This document shows, in pieces, positions 34,438 to 43,365 of a stretch of 64,000 bases of DNA. The first letter of the stretch is position 1. Each line of letters begins with the position of its first letter. The notes beneath the pieces are model-generated. The model was not told where the DNA came from. It was given only the letters and a program-made list of their open reading frames with translations, and did not search any database. Position numbers and translations under genes: made by a program. Location of the stretch: positions 133,771-197,770 of the forward strand of contig CACNYJ010000002.1 in assembly GCA_902624655.1 (NCBI GenBank), in the 5' to 3' direction. The stretch is from an uncultured Thiothrix sp. GTDB lineage: Bacteria > Pseudomonadota > Gammaproteobacteria > Poriferisulfidales > GCA-002705445.

Positions 34438-34514
34438 TGGGGCGAGAGACGGGGATCGAACCCGCGACAACCGGTACCACAAACCAGTGCTCTACCAACT
34501 GAGCTACTCTCGCC
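34438..34514 (-). tRNA. tRNA-His (anticodon GTG)
   Basis: Eight-base-pair acceptor stem GGCGAGAG/CTCTCGCC, including the histidine-specific extra G(-1) paired with C73, anticodon loop TTGTGGT (anticodon GTG), T-loop GTTCGATCC and encoded CCA. Last of a three-tRNA cluster. Confidence 0.97.
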
Positions 34515-34523
34515 ACAAAAGCA

Positions 34524-34600
34524 TGGCACGCCTGGTAGGACTCGAACCTACTACCCTCGGATTAGAAATCCGATGCTCTATCCAAATGAGCTACAGGCGC
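34524..34600 (-). tRNA. tRNA-Arg (anticodon TCT)
   Basis: Acceptor stem GCGCCTG/CAGGCGT, anticodon stem CGGAT/ATCCG with loop TTCTAA around anticodon TCT, T-loop GTTCGAGTC, discriminator G and encoded CCA. Reads the AGA/AGG codons that are frequent in this AT-rich genome. Confidence 0.97.
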
Positions 34601-34607
34601 ATCATAA

Positions 34608-34684
34608 TGGTCGGGGTAGAGGGATTTGAACCCCCGACATCCTGCTCCCAAAGCAGGCGCGCTACCAGACTGCGCTATACCCCG
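34608..34684 (-). tRNA. tRNA-Pro (anticodon TGG)
   Basis: Acceptor stem CGGGGTA/TACCCCG, D-arm TAGCGCAGTCTGGTAGCGC, anticodon loop TTTGGGA (anticodon TGG), T-loop GTTCAAATC, discriminator A and encoded CCA. First gene of the Pro-Arg-His cluster. Confidence 0.97.
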
Positions 34685-34696
34685 AATTATATTTTT

Positions 34697-34727
34697 ATTA
34701 TACGAAAAAAAAGGATAACATTGTTAA
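34697..34727 (-). promoter_or_regulatory. candidate promoter of the tRNA-Pro/Arg/His cluster
   Basis: Minus-strand TTAACA, 19-nt spacer, TATAAT, with the -10 ending 12 nt before the mature 5' end of tRNA-Pro. The -10 is perfect; the spacer is a little long. Confidence 0.45.
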
Positions 34728-34819
34728 ATATATACCCATTAATTATTATGATATTTCAATTGATGAATGGTATTCTAATCAAAAAAAATGTACTTACAAG
34801 AATAATTAGTCATAAAATC

Positions 34820-35395
34820 ATGAAAAAATATATTAAATCTTTGATATTAACATTAACCTTTATCACAAATTTTGGAGCCAACGCTGAGATGTCAACAAAT
34901 ACAATTATCAATATAAAAACTAACCATGGAGATATAAAAATTGAACTCTTTCAGGACAAATCACCGATAACTTCGGCAAATTTTTTAGAATATGTAAAGA
35001 ACCTATATTATAACGGAACAATATTTCATAGAGTTATTAAAGATTTTATGATTCAGGGAGGTGGTTTCGATACTGATATGAATCAGAAGGAAACTTTGGC
35101 TCCAATAAAAAATGAGGCAAATAATGATTTAAGTAATGAAAGAGGTACAATAGCCATGGCTAGGACAAATGACCCACATTCGGCGAGCGCTCAGTTTTTT
35201 ATCAATTTAAAAGACAATAATTTTTTAGATTTCACAAGTGAAACAATTCAAGGTTGGGGTTATTGTGTTTTTGGAAAAGTTATAGCCGGTATGGATGTTG
35301 TTGATAAAGTTGCTCAATCAAAAACATCAAGTTATGGCCCCCATCAAGATGTTCCAGAGGAGCAGATTATAATAAGTGAAATAGTTATCGAATAA
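34820..35395 (+). CDS. ppiB: peptidyl-prolyl cis-trans isomerase, cyclophilin type (PpiB-like, with signal peptide)
   Basis: Cyclophilin of 191 residues from the ATG giving [14 protein letters not shown], which forms a signal peptide ending ANA (about residue 22). The catalytic domain closely follows E. coli PpiB ([69 protein letters not shown]), and the next gene is lpxH, as for ppiB. E. coli PpiB is cytoplasmic, so the signal peptide is unusual. A second ATG at 34889, with GGAG 11 nt upstream, would make the cytoplasmic form. A longer frame extending upstream to 34487 runs through two tRNA genes and is not real. Confidence 0.92.
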   Translation: MKKYIKSLILTLTFITNFGANAEMSTNTIINIKTNHGDIKIELFQDKSPITSANFLEYVKNLYYNGTIFHRVIKDFMIQGGGFDTDMNQKETLAPIKNEANNDLSNERGTIAMARTNDPHSASAQFFINLKDNNFLDFTSETIQGWGYCVFGKVIAGMDVVDKVAQSKTSSYGPHQDVPEEQIIISEIVIE

Positions 35396-35399
35396 TAAA

Positions 35400-36119
35400 A
35401 TGGAAAATATTTATTTTATTTCAGATATTCATTTAGATCCAAATAATTCTGAAGTTACAAAGAAATTTCTTGATTTTATATCAAAGAAAAGTTCTGATAT
35501 GAAAGAACTATACATATTAGGAGATTTATTTGAATTTTGGATTGACGACAAATATGATATTGAGCAGAATAATGTAATAATTGCGACACTAAATGGTATT
35601 TCAAAAAAAGGGACAAAAGTATATCTTACTCATGGAAATAGAGATTTCTTGATTGGCAAAAAATTTACGAAAATTACAAATATTGAGATTCTGCCTGAAA
35701 ATTTTATTTTATACTTGGGTGATAAGAAAATATTAATCACTCATGGAGATTTACTTTGTACCGATGATATTGATTATCAGAAATTTCGTAAATTCATAAG
35801 GAATAAATTAACCTTAAAAATTTTTAACTTACTCAATAACACAATAAAAACAAAAATTGCTTCATTTCTTAGAGGTAAAAGTAAAAAGCTTACATCTCAA
35901 AAGCCTGATAATATTATGGACGTGAATGATGATACAGTATCTTATTTTTATGATAAGTATGATACAAATATTATTATACACGGGCATACGCATAGAAAAA
36001 ATATACATGTAACTAAGTCTAATGGAGAGAGTTTTACAAGATATGTTTTAGGCGATTGGCATAATTCACCAAGCTATATTGTTTATAAGGATAGCAAAAT
36101 TGAGCTGCTGGATATTTGA
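35400..36119 (+). CDS. lpxH: UDP-2,3-diacylglucosamine hydrolase LpxH
   Basis: Calcineurin-like phosphoesterase that makes lipid X in lipid A biosynthesis at the inner-membrane face. The 239 residues (E. coli 240) contain the metal-binding motifs: DIHLD (Asp8, His10), GDLFEFWIDD, THGNRDFLIG, the TLTHGDLLCTDD-like ITHGDLLCTDD, and GHTHRKNIH near the C-terminus. It starts 4 nt after the cyclophilin stop, the conserved ppiB-lpxH pair. Confidence 0.95.
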   Translation: MENIYFISDIHLDPNNSEVTKKFLDFISKKSSDMKELYILGDLFEFWIDDKYDIEQNNVIIATLNGISKKGTKVYLTHGNRDFLIGKKFTKITNIEILPENFILYLGDKKILITHGDLLCTDDIDYQKFRKFIRNKLTLKIFNLLNNTIKTKIASFLRGKSKKLTSQKPDNIMDVNDDTVSYFYDKYDTNIIIHGHTHRKNIHVTKSNGESFTRYVLGDWHNSPSYIVYKDSKIELLDI

Positions 36120-36124
36120 ATAAA

Positions 36125-37348
36125 TTAAATTTTAATGGCAAGTATCAAATCCATTACATTTGTTCCAGTTGGGCCTGTTGTGATAAGTGCGTCTACTTTA
36201 TCAAGATAATTTCCAGAATCTGCTTCACTAAGATATTTTTGATAATTTAAATCTAGCTTTTCTCCTAAATTTATTGTTTTTCCATCAACAATTCCACCAG
36301 CATCATTTGTTGGTCCATCAGTACCATCTGTTCCTGCTGACAAAAAAGTTACATTATCAAGATTTTGTATTTTCTCTGCCATTAGCAGAGCTAACTGTTG
36401 ATTTCTTCCTCCCCTGCCCGGGTTTGCAGGTAATTGAACTGAGCTCTCACCTCCCCATATATGAAGCCCTTTCGGGCAATTTAAGAGATAGCTATGAAAA
36501 TAGTTTGATAACTCATTTACATCTCCTTCAATAAATTTTTGATTAATATGAATATCATAACTAAGTTTTTTACCAAGATCTGAACATGCTAATTTAGCAT
36601 CATCAAGCTTTGCAATTATATTGGTTTGTATATTTAAAAAATTATCTTTATTTGGGCAAGATAAAGGATTTACTTTTTTTAATTTTTCGGAAATATCGTC
36701 ATCATATTTATTAAGATCAATTTCAAAATCATCGTAAGATAATGGGCCGGATGCTATTACTTTTGGATCATCATGTGGGACATCTGAAATTGTTAAAACT
36801 ATTGTTTTTCTTTTATTAATATAGTTTGCTAACTTTCCGCCCTTGATTTTTGAAAAATATTTTCTAACCCCGTTAATTTCATTAATATTGTAACCTCTTG
36901 ATAATAACGCGTCTGTTATTTCAACAAGATCATTCAAACTGAATCCGTCAACTAAATTTTCAGCCAAACTTGAACCTCCGCCTGATAACAGAAATAAAAA
37001 TTTGGTGTCTTTGTCTGAGTCTTCTATAAATTTAATTAATTTTTTACCACAAATTATACTTTGCTCTGAAGGCGTTGGGTGATCTGATTCTAGAGACTCA
37101 ATATTTTTAAAATTACTTAGCTGGCTGTCCAGATGCTTTCGTTTTGTTATTATTAAACCTGACTTAATATCAATATTTTTATTTTCTAAAACTGCTTGCG
37201 CCATAGAGCTACCAGCTTTGCCAAGCGATATTAAATTAAACTCTCCTACAATTATATTATTTTCTAAAAAATTATGTACTGCGTTAAATCCTAATACTCT
37301 ATCTACCCCAGCCATAAAAATTTTTTTTAAATCTTCTTTTTCTCTCAT
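36125..37348 (-). CDS. glycerate 2-kinase (GckA/TtuD, MOFRL family)
   Basis: Phosphorylates D-glycerate to 2-phosphoglycerate, feeding glycolysis from the serine or glyoxylate routes. The 407 residues have the DUF4147 N-terminal domain (SLGKAGSSMAQAVLE, SDHPTPSEQSI, FLLSGGGSSLAENL, NGVRKYFSKIKGGKLA, TISDVPHDDPKVIASGP) and the C-terminal MOFRL domain (WGGESSVQLPANPGRGGRNQQ; SAGTDGTDGPTNDAGGIVD; GPTGTNVMDL). It is the last gene of the long minus-strand run and follows an L,D-transpeptidase gene by 10 nt; no other glycerate-pathway gene is nearby. Confidence 0.93.
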   Translation of the reverse strand: MREKEDLKKIFMAGVDRVLGFNAVHNFLENNIIVGEFNLISLGKAGSSMAQAVLENKNIDIKSGLIITKRKHLDSQLSNFKNIESLESDHPTPSEQSIICGKKLIKFIEDSDKDTKFLFLLSGGGSSLAENLVDGFSLNDLVEITDALLSRGYNINEINGVRKYFSKIKGGKLANYINKRKTIVLTISDVPHDDPKVIASGPLSYDDFEIDLNKYDDDISEKLKKVNPLSCPNKDNFLNIQTNIIAKLDDAKLACSDLGKKLSYDIHINQKFIEGDVNELSNYFHSYLLNCPKGLHIWGGESSVQLPANPGRGGRNQQLALLMAEKIQNLDNVTFLSAGTDGTDGPTNDAGGIVDGKTINLGEKLDLNYQKYLSEADSGNYLDKVDALITTGPTGTNVMDLILAIKI

Positions 37349-37358
37349 TTAAAAATAT

Positions 37359-37892
37359 TTAAGTTGATATATATACAAATGTATTTAGCAAATTAATACT
37401 ACAAAGATTTATAATATCACTATTGGTCATTCGGATACATCCGTGTGATGCTTTTTGCCCTATTAACTTTTCCTCATTTGTACCATGAATATAAATATAC
37501 CTTTTGTAGCTATCAAAATTTTCACCTTTATTAAAACCTTCTTCTAAACCGTCTAGCCATAATATTCTTGTTGTAATAATATCCTGTTCTGATTTTTCTT
37601 TTTTGGGAAGTATATTCGCTTTTTGATTTGTAGGAATTCTATTCTTGAAAATAGTAAATATTTCAACATCTTTACCAATGAATTCACGAATATAATGTGC
37701 CCCAAGAGGTGTTTTATTACTTCCCTCGTCGTTCCCTTCTCCATACATTGAAGAGGATATCTTATATTTTTTGATAATTTTAAAGTTCTCTAGCAAAAAT
37801 AAATTTTGATCGTTAATATCGATAGTGATTATGTATTTTTGGTTTAATAACTTATTGGAATATCTTGAAAATATCGGTTTAATATCTATCAT
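37359..37892 (-). CDS. L,D-transpeptidase catalytic domain (YkuD) protein
   Basis: A 177-residue protein almost wholly made of the YkuD domain: KTPLGAHYIREFIG in the middle and the active-site signature HGTNEEKLIGQKASHGCIRM with the catalytic Cys, followed by TNSDIINL. These enzymes cross-link peptidoglycan or attach lipoproteins. No signal peptide is visible (the N-terminus is MIDIKPIFSRYSNK), and there is no upstream in-frame extension that would supply one, so its cellular site is unclear. It lies between purF and the glycerate kinase gene. Confidence 0.87.
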   Translation of the reverse strand: MIDIKPIFSRYSNKLLNQKYIITIDINDQNLFLLENFKIIKKYKISSSMYGEGNDEGSNKTPLGAHYIREFIGKDVEIFTIFKNRIPTNQKANILPKKEKSEQDIITTRILWLDGLEEGFNKGENFDSYKRYIYIHGTNEEKLIGQKASHGCIRMTNSDIINLCSINLLNTFVYIST

Positions 37893-37927
37893 AATTACAA
37901 ATTAATTAAGAATTAAGTTTAGTTGAT

Positions 37928-39379
37928 TTAAGTAGAGTGTCTTTTTCTTTCTAAGTCTTTAAAATACTTATCATTAACATTTGTGAGATATTCTCCAGTA
38001 AAAACAGAGGTTTCAAATCTTTTAATTTTTGGATTTCCAGCTTGCACAGCGTATACAAGATCATCAAGATCTTGATATATTAATTTGTCAGCACCAATCT
38101 CCTTGCATACCTCTTCTACATTTTTGTCATGTGCTATTAGATCACTTTTACTTGGCATATCTATACCATATATATTTTGATACCTTATTGGTGGTGATGC
38201 AGAAGCAAAGTAAACTTTTTTTGCACCAGAGTCCCTTGCCATTTGAACAATTTCTTTGGAAGTTGTACCTCTTACTATTGAGTCATCAACAAGAAGTACA
38301 TTTTTATCTTTGAATTCTGAAACTAAGGGATTTAATTTATATCTTACAGACTTTTTCCTTACAGCTTGTCCTTGCATTATAAAAGTTCTACCAATATATC
38401 TATTTTTTATTAGGCCTTCTCTATAATTTTTATTCAATCGGATTGCCATTTCTAAAGCAGCGGTTCTGCTTGTATCAGGAATTGGTATAATCACATCTAT
38501 ATCATTATCCGCCCATTCCCTTAAAATTTTGTTTGCAAGCTGTTTACCCATTCTCATCCTTGCTTCTTGAACATTTATTCCATCAATGATTGAGTCGGGT
38601 CTTGAGAAATAAACGTATTCGAAGATACAGGGAGCTAGTTCTAATTCCTTTGAATAAATAGATTTATGTATTTTTCCTGTTGTATCGATAAATATTGATT
38701 CTCCTGGTGCCAAGTCTCTTACAGTTTCATAACCTAAAAGATCTAATGCCACACTCTCGGATGAAACTATATAACTATAGCCCGAAGAATTTTTTTTCTT
38801 TCCCAAAATTAAAGGACGAATTCCATGAATATCCCTAAAAGCTACAAGTCCGTACCCAGCAATTATTGCAACTACGGCATAAGCTCCAGAACATCGTTCA
38901 TGCACACCATTTATAGCATTAAATAAATCAGTAACCTTGAAAGATGGAGACTCGACACTGAGTAACTGATGGGCAAAAATATTAAGAAGAACCTCTGTGT
39001 CAGATTGTGTATGAATGTGCCTTCTATCATTAACCAACAGTTCTTTTCTTAAAATTTCAGAATTATCTAAATTTCCATTATGTGCAAGGGCTATACCGTA
39101 CGGAGAGTTTACATAAAAAGGCTGAGCTTCATCGGTACCATGACTTCCTGCTGTGGGATATCTTACATGACCTATACCCATATCACCTTGCAACTCAAGC
39201 ATATCGTTTACATCAAATATATCATTTACTAAACCTTTGCCCTTTTTTTGATAAAGATTATTGTTAATACAAGTTGCTATACCCGCAGAGTCTTGCCCTC
39301 TATGCTGAAGGACTGTAAGACCATCAAATAAACTCTGGTTTACAGAGCTATCGTCAACTATGCCAATGATTCCACACAT
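37928..39379 (-). CDS. purF: amidophosphoribosyltransferase PurF
   Basis: First committed enzyme of purine synthesis: converts PRPP and glutamine to phosphoribosylamine. Starting at MCGIIGIV exposes the nucleophile Cys after Met removal and gives 483 residues; an in-frame ATG 15 nt upstream would block this. Class II glutaminase domain (LQHRGQDSAGIA, HNGNLDN) is followed by the PRTase domain with the PRPP loop VLLVDDSIVRGTTSKE. The start lies 26 nt inside the cvpA end, the conserved cvpA-purF pair. Confidence 0.97.
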   Translation of the reverse strand: MCGIIGIVDDSSVNQSLFDGLTVLQHRGQDSAGIATCINNNLYQKKGKGLVNDIFDVNDMLELQGDMGIGHVRYPTAGSHGTDEAQPFYVNSPYGIALAHNGNLDNSEILRKELLVNDRRHIHTQSDTEVLLNIFAHQLLSVESPSFKVTDLFNAINGVHERCSGAYAVVAIIAGYGLVAFRDIHGIRPLILGKKKNSSGYSYIVSSESVALDLLGYETVRDLAPGESIFIDTTGKIHKSIYSKELELAPCIFEYVYFSRPDSIIDGINVQEARMRMGKQLANKILREWADNDIDVIIPIPDTSRTAALEMAIRLNKNYREGLIKNRYIGRTFIMQGQAVRKKSVRYKLNPLVSEFKDKNVLLVDDSIVRGTTSKEIVQMARDSGAKKVYFASASPPIRYQNIYGIDMPSKSDLIAHDKNVEEVCKEIGADKLIYQDLDDLVYAVQAGNPKIKRFETSVFTGEYLTNVNDKYFKDLERKRHST

Positions 39380-39845
39380 TCTGCAATTGTACACTAAATT
39401 TTAATAAATAATCTAATAACAATGAATTACCATCAAAATCTTTAATAAAATTAATCATTTCATAGTTATCGAGAAAAGAAAAAAATATAGAAATAATAAA
39501 AACTCCCTTAAAAAAAGAAAATATCAAACTAAATAACCTATCAAAGAATTTATTCTCAAAATTAAAAAGGTATGTAATCAATGTTTTTCTTAAGAAATAA
39601 AAAAAAATGGATGAAAAAATGAATATTAAAATAAGTCCAAAAATAGTTATGATAAAATCTGGAATTTCAGAATCATAAATATTAATCTTTTTGAAAATAA
39701 AATATCCAAATTTGTTAGCATAAATATAACTTAAGAAAATAAATACAATTGTATTTAAGGTCGATGAAATCTCTTTCCTTGCACCTCTAAAAAATCCTGA
39801 AAATACAAAGGCCACGAGAACTATAAATATAATAAAATCTAACAA
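39354..39845 (-). CDS. cvpA: colicin V production protein family, CvpA
   Basis: Inner-membrane protein of 163 residues with four predicted helices (about 1-20, 27-45, 62-88 and 105-125) and the family start DFIIFIVLVAFVFSGFFRGARKE. CvpA homologues affect envelope stress tolerance in Enterobacteria; the exact function is not settled. It is extremely Phe/Ile-rich. The end overlaps purF by 26 nt, and dedD lies 14 nt upstream. Confidence 0.93.
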   Translation of the reverse strand: MLDFIIFIVLVAFVFSGFFRGARKEISSTLNTIVFIFLSYIYANKFGYFIFKKINIYDSEIPDFIITIFGLILIFIFSSIFFYFLRKTLITYLFNFENKFFDRLFSLIFSFFKGVFIISIFFSFLDNYEMINFIKDFDGNSLLLDYLLKFSVQLQNVWNHWHS

Positions 39846-39859
39846 AAAAATTCCTGTAA

Positions 39860-40381
39860 TTAATTATTTCTTAATTGCTTTTCAATAATATATGAATCTG
39901 AAAATTTTGTTTTTTGAATAATATCTAAAAAGTTTTTCTTTGCTTCAGACGCTGTAAAAAAAGGACCAACATTTACAGCGTACATCGTTTTATTTTCTTT
40001 ATTAAATTTTAAAATAAAAGTTTTATAGCTTGAACCCTCAAGAGATGAAGCATGTTTCAAAGCATTTTCTTTTTTTGCAAAAGATCCAATTCGTATAACC
40101 CAATTTATTTTTCCTTTATTATTAAAGTTTGATATTTCTTTTTCGTCTTTTATAACTACTTTTTGTTCAAATACTTTAAGCTTTTTTGATGAAACGGATA
40201 CCTCTTCCTCAATATTTTTTGTCTTACTTATATGCTTAAATTTAATGGCCTTCTGGCTGTCAATCTTTGAAAACTTTAGTTCTTTCTGTCCAGAGCCTTT
40301 AAATAATAAGGGCGCAATTATCATCGATGCTGCTAAGAAAATTAAGACGCCTACAAATCTTTTTTTTAGGTTTTCATTCAT
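39860..40381 (-). CDS. dedD: SPOR-domain protein, DedD-like
   Basis: Cell-division-associated membrane protein of 173 residues: cytoplasmic LKKRF, one membrane helix (about 8-28, FVGVLIFLAASMIIAPLLF), a charged periplasmic linker and a C-terminal SPOR domain (about 92-170, WVIRIGSFAKKENALKHASSL, YAVNVGPFFTASEAKKNF) that binds denuded septal peptidoglycan. The position between folC and cvpA is that of dedD. Start overlaps the folC stop by 4 nt (ATGA). Confidence 0.92.
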   Translation of the reverse strand: MNENLKKRFVGVLIFLAASMIIAPLLFKGSGQKELKFSKIDSQKAIKFKHISKTKNIEEEVSVSSKKLKVFEQKVVIKDEKEISNFNNKGKINWVIRIGSFAKKENALKHASSLEGSSYKTFILKFNKENKTMYAVNVGPFFTASEAKKNFLDIIQKTKFSDSYIIEKQLRNN

Positions 40382-41643
40382 TGTTCGTTATATTTACTTA
40401 ATATCGGAGCAATTGTGTAACTAGAGCCAAAAACTACAATTATTTCATCATCTAGTTTATTACTATTGATTGCACCATTAAATGCACTAATTATATTATC
40501 ATAGATATTTGGTTTTTCTATATCGAAAAAATTATTCTCACTTAATTGTTTTACTTTCAATGCTCTCTCATTTGTGCTTTCGGAAATATGCCATGACTCA
40601 AAGACTCCCTTTAATTGCATGAGAATTTCATCAACATCTTTATCTTTTAACACACTAAAAACAGCATGAAATTTTTTTTCGGGAAAATATTTTTTTAAAT
40701 TTTTCTTTAAAATATCTATACTTTGAGTATTATGAGCTACATCTAAAATTATTTTTGGTTGCGAATCAATAATTTGAAATCTACCGTTAATTATTACATT
40801 CCTTAGCCCAAGTAAAGTCTTATCTTTCTTCAATTTTAAACCTTCGCATAGATATATAGCCTGTATGGCTGAAGCAGCATTATTAATTTGTATGTCGCCT
40901 TTGATAGCAGGAAATGCACAATCAAATGTAATGTTATCTATATTTGAAAACTCCCAAACGGTATCTGATTTTTTCTTACCAAAGAAATCTTTATCTATTC
41001 TATTTAAATTTGATTTTATTTCTTTCGATTGGGAAATTATTGATTTATGAGCATTATTATATCCTATTACAGTTGGTTTACTTTCTCTCATAATTCCAGC
41101 TTTTTCATATGCTATTTTCTCCAAATCATCTCCGAGGATATCTGTATGATCCAATCCAATATTTGTAATAATTGAAACATCTGGGTCTATAATATTTACA
41201 GCATCGAATCTTCCCCCGAGCCCTATCTCTAAAACGATTACATCTAATTCGATTTTACTAAATATTATTAAAGCAGCTAAAGTACTAAATTCAAAATAAG
41301 TAAGAGTGACTTCTCCTCTAATTTTTTCTATTAATTCAAATGCATCACAAATCTCTTTTGTTTTTGCTGGAATTTTATTAATTTTAATTCGCTCATTGAA
41401 ATGCAATAAGTGTGGTGATGTATATGAACCAACTTTGTAACCTGACTCAAATAAAATTGATTCTAAAATAGCTACAGTTGATCCTTTGCCATTTGTTCCA
41501 CCAACTGTTATTACTTTTGAATTTGTTTTATCTATATTTAGTTTTTTTGCAACGTCAATGACTCGGCTCAAATTGAAATCCATATTACTTGGATGTAATT
41601 TACATTGCCATTCGATCCACTCATCTAAAGTAAAATTTTTCAA
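40378..41643 (-). CDS. folC: bifunctional folylpolyglutamate synthase / dihydrofolate synthase FolC
   Basis: Mur-ligase-family enzyme that makes dihydrofolate and adds glutamate to folates. The 421 residues include the ATP loop VGGTNGKGSTVAIL, YTSPHLLHFNERIKIN, LEIGLGGRFDAVNI, NIGLDHTDILGDDLEKIAYEKAGI and the C-terminal LDVAHNTQSI. It lies between accD and dedD as in most Gammaproteobacteria, coupled to dedD by a 4-nt overlap. Confidence 0.96.
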   Translation of the reverse strand: MKNFTLDEWIEWQCKLHPSNMDFNLSRVIDVAKKLNIDKTNSKVITVGGTNGKGSTVAILESILFESGYKVGSYTSPHLLHFNERIKINKIPAKTKEICDAFELIEKIRGEVTLTYFEFSTLAALIIFSKIELDVIVLEIGLGGRFDAVNIIDPDVSIITNIGLDHTDILGDDLEKIAYEKAGIMRESKPTVIGYNNAHKSIISQSKEIKSNLNRIDKDFFGKKKSDTVWEFSNIDNITFDCAFPAIKGDIQINNAASAIQAIYLCEGLKLKKDKTLLGLRNVIINGRFQIIDSQPKIILDVAHNTQSIDILKKNLKKYFPEKKFHAVFSVLKDKDVDEILMQLKGVFESWHISESTNERALKVKQLSENNFFDIEKPNIYDNIISAFNGAINSNKLDDEIIVVFGSSYTIAPILSKYNEQ

Positions 41644-41663
41644 AATTTATTCTTTATCGCTAT

Positions 41664-42542
41664 TTATATAGAGGCATTTTTCAAAGTATGATTATTAACC
41701 AATGTCTTAATAATATTCGTTATTTCTAATTTGAGATTACGTCTATCAATAATCATATCTATTGCGCCATGTTCTAACAAAAACTCGCTTCTTTGAAAAC
41801 CTTCAGGTAATGTTTCTCTAACGGTTTGTTCTATTACTCTTGGGCCAGCAAAACCAACTAAAGCCTTTGGTTCAGCTATATTTATGTCTCCCAACATAGC
41901 AAGACTGGCCGATACCCCGCCCATTGTTGGGTCTGTAAGTACAGATATAAAAGGAATAGCTTCTTTTCTCATATCTGCAATTGCACTAGAGGTTTTAGAC
42001 ATTTGAAAAAGTGAAACCAAAGACTCTTGCATTCTTGCTCCGCCACTTGCTGAAAAACAAACTAAAGGAATTTTTTTGCTTATGCATTCCCTTGCTGCTC
42101 TGGTAAATTTTTCGCCAACAACTGATCCCATTGAGCCACCCATAAATGAAAATTCAAAAGCCGCAACAATAACTTCAATTCCATTAATCTTTCCTTCAAC
42201 AATTACTAAAGCATCCTTCTCGTTTGTTGATTTTTGAGCATCTGCAATTCTGTCTTTATATTTTTTGCTATCTTTGAATTTTAAAAAATCTTTAGAGGAT
42301 AGTTTAGAAAACAATTCTTTCTTACTATCTGCGTCAAGAAATAACTCAATTCTGTCTCTTGCAGAAATTCTCATATGATATCCGCAGCTCGTACAGACAT
42401 ACTGGTTTTGCATGATATCTTCTCTATATAAAACGGTATTACAACTCTTGCATTTCTCCCAAACGCCCTCTGGGATAACTTTCTTATTTTTATTCGTCTC
42501 AATACGAATTTTTTTTGGCATCAACTTTTCAAACCAACTCAT
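41664..42542 (-). CDS. accD: acetyl-CoA carboxylase carboxyltransferase subunit beta AccD
   Basis: Carboxyltransferase beta subunit for malonyl-CoA formation. The start [12 protein letters not shown], one base after the trpA stop and 8 nt after GGAGGG inside trpA, gives 292 residues (E. coli 304). The N-terminal C4 zinc ribbon ([19 protein letters not shown]) and the crotonase-type body ([40 protein letters not shown]) are intact. An in-frame ATG 30 nt upstream lies inside trpA and is less likely. Confidence 0.97.
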   Translation of the reverse strand: MSWFEKLMPKKIRIETNKNKKVIPEGVWEKCKSCNTVLYREDIMQNQYVCTSCGYHMRISARDRIELFLDADSKKELFSKLSSKDFLKFKDSKKYKDRIADAQKSTNEKDALVIVEGKINGIEVIVAAFEFSFMGGSMGSVVGEKFTRAARECISKKIPLVCFSASGGARMQESLVSLFQMSKTSSAIADMRKEAIPFISVLTDPTMGGVSASLAMLGDINIAEPKALVGFAGPRVIEQTVRETLPEGFQRSEFLLEHGAIDMIIDRRNLKLEITNIIKTLVNNHTLKNASI

Positions 42543-42543
42543 A

Positions 42544-43365
42544 CTATCCCTCCGTATGACCACTCTCGTCAAGACCTAATCTAATAGGCTTCATAAGATC
42601 CATTATACCATCATTTATTTTAGTTTTATCGTTCTGATCTTTTTCAATAATCTTAACAATTGCGCTGCCAATTACAATCGCGTCTGCGTCTTCAGAGAGA
42701 GACTTGGCAGTTTCTGCGTCCTTTATACCGAAACCCACAGCAAGAGGTAAGTTTACAGCTTTCTTTATGTTTTTAAGTTGCTCTCTTGTTTCATTAATAT
42801 TTAATGTTGAAGCTCCAGTAACTCCCTTTAAAGAAACGTAATAAAGAAAACCTGATGCGTACTTTGAAATTTTTTGAATTCTAGACAAATCAGTATTTGG
42901 GGCAATTAGAAAAATGCTTTCTAAGTTATCTTTTTTAAAAACATTTACAATATCTGAAGCTTCTTCGTGAGGAAGATCAACTACTAAAATTGCATCTACG
43001 CCAGATTCGCTTGCCAATCTGGAAAATTTCTCATATCCAATTCTTTCTATTGGATTTAAGTAACCCATTAGAACGATCGGAGTTGTTTTATCTTTCTTTC
43101 TAAAATTTTCAACAGCCTGAAATATGTCGAAACATGAAACATTTTGCTTTAAAGCTCTCTCGCAGGCTCGTTGAATTGTGGGTCCATCAGCCATAGGGTC
43201 TGAAAAAGGCACGCCAAGTTCTATAATATCGGTTCCAGAGTCTACCAATGAATCCATTATTTCGGGCGTTACTGCAATAGTTGGATCACCAGCAGTGATG
43301 TATGATATTAAGCAAGTTTTTTTACTCTTTTCAAGATCGAGAAATTTTTTAGAGATTCTGCTCAA
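42544..43365 (-). CDS. trpA: tryptophan synthase alpha subunit
   Basis: Cleaves indole-3-glycerol phosphate to indole, which is channelled to TrpB. TIM barrel of 273 residues with the catalytic Glu in [17 protein letters not shown] and the catalytic Asp in [20 protein letters not shown] and [14 protein letters not shown] bind phosphate. Its ATG overlaps the trpB stop by 4 nt, and accD follows after one base. Confidence 0.98.
   Translation of the reverse strand: MSRISKKFLDLEKSKKTCLISYITAGDPTIAVTPEIMDSLVDSGTDIIELGVPFSDPMADGPTIQRACERALKQNVSCFDIFQAVENFRKKDKTTPIVLMGYLNPIERIGYEKFSRLASESGVDAILVVDLPHEEASDIVNVFKKDNLESIFLIAPNTDLSRIQKISKYASGFLYYVSLKGVTGASTLNINETREQLKNIKKAVNLPLAVGFGIKDAETAKSLSEDADAIVIGSAIVKIIEKDQNDKTKINDGIMDLMKPIRLGLDESGHTEG

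Noticed and set aside
34411-34629. 72-codon plus-strand frame
   Set aside because: It is the antisense translation of tRNA-His and tRNA-Arg; [19 protein letters not shown]-type peptides are known artefacts.
34487-34819. N-terminal extension of the cyclophilin
   Set aside because: Runs antisense through tRNA-Arg and tRNA-Pro; the real start with signal peptide is at 34820.
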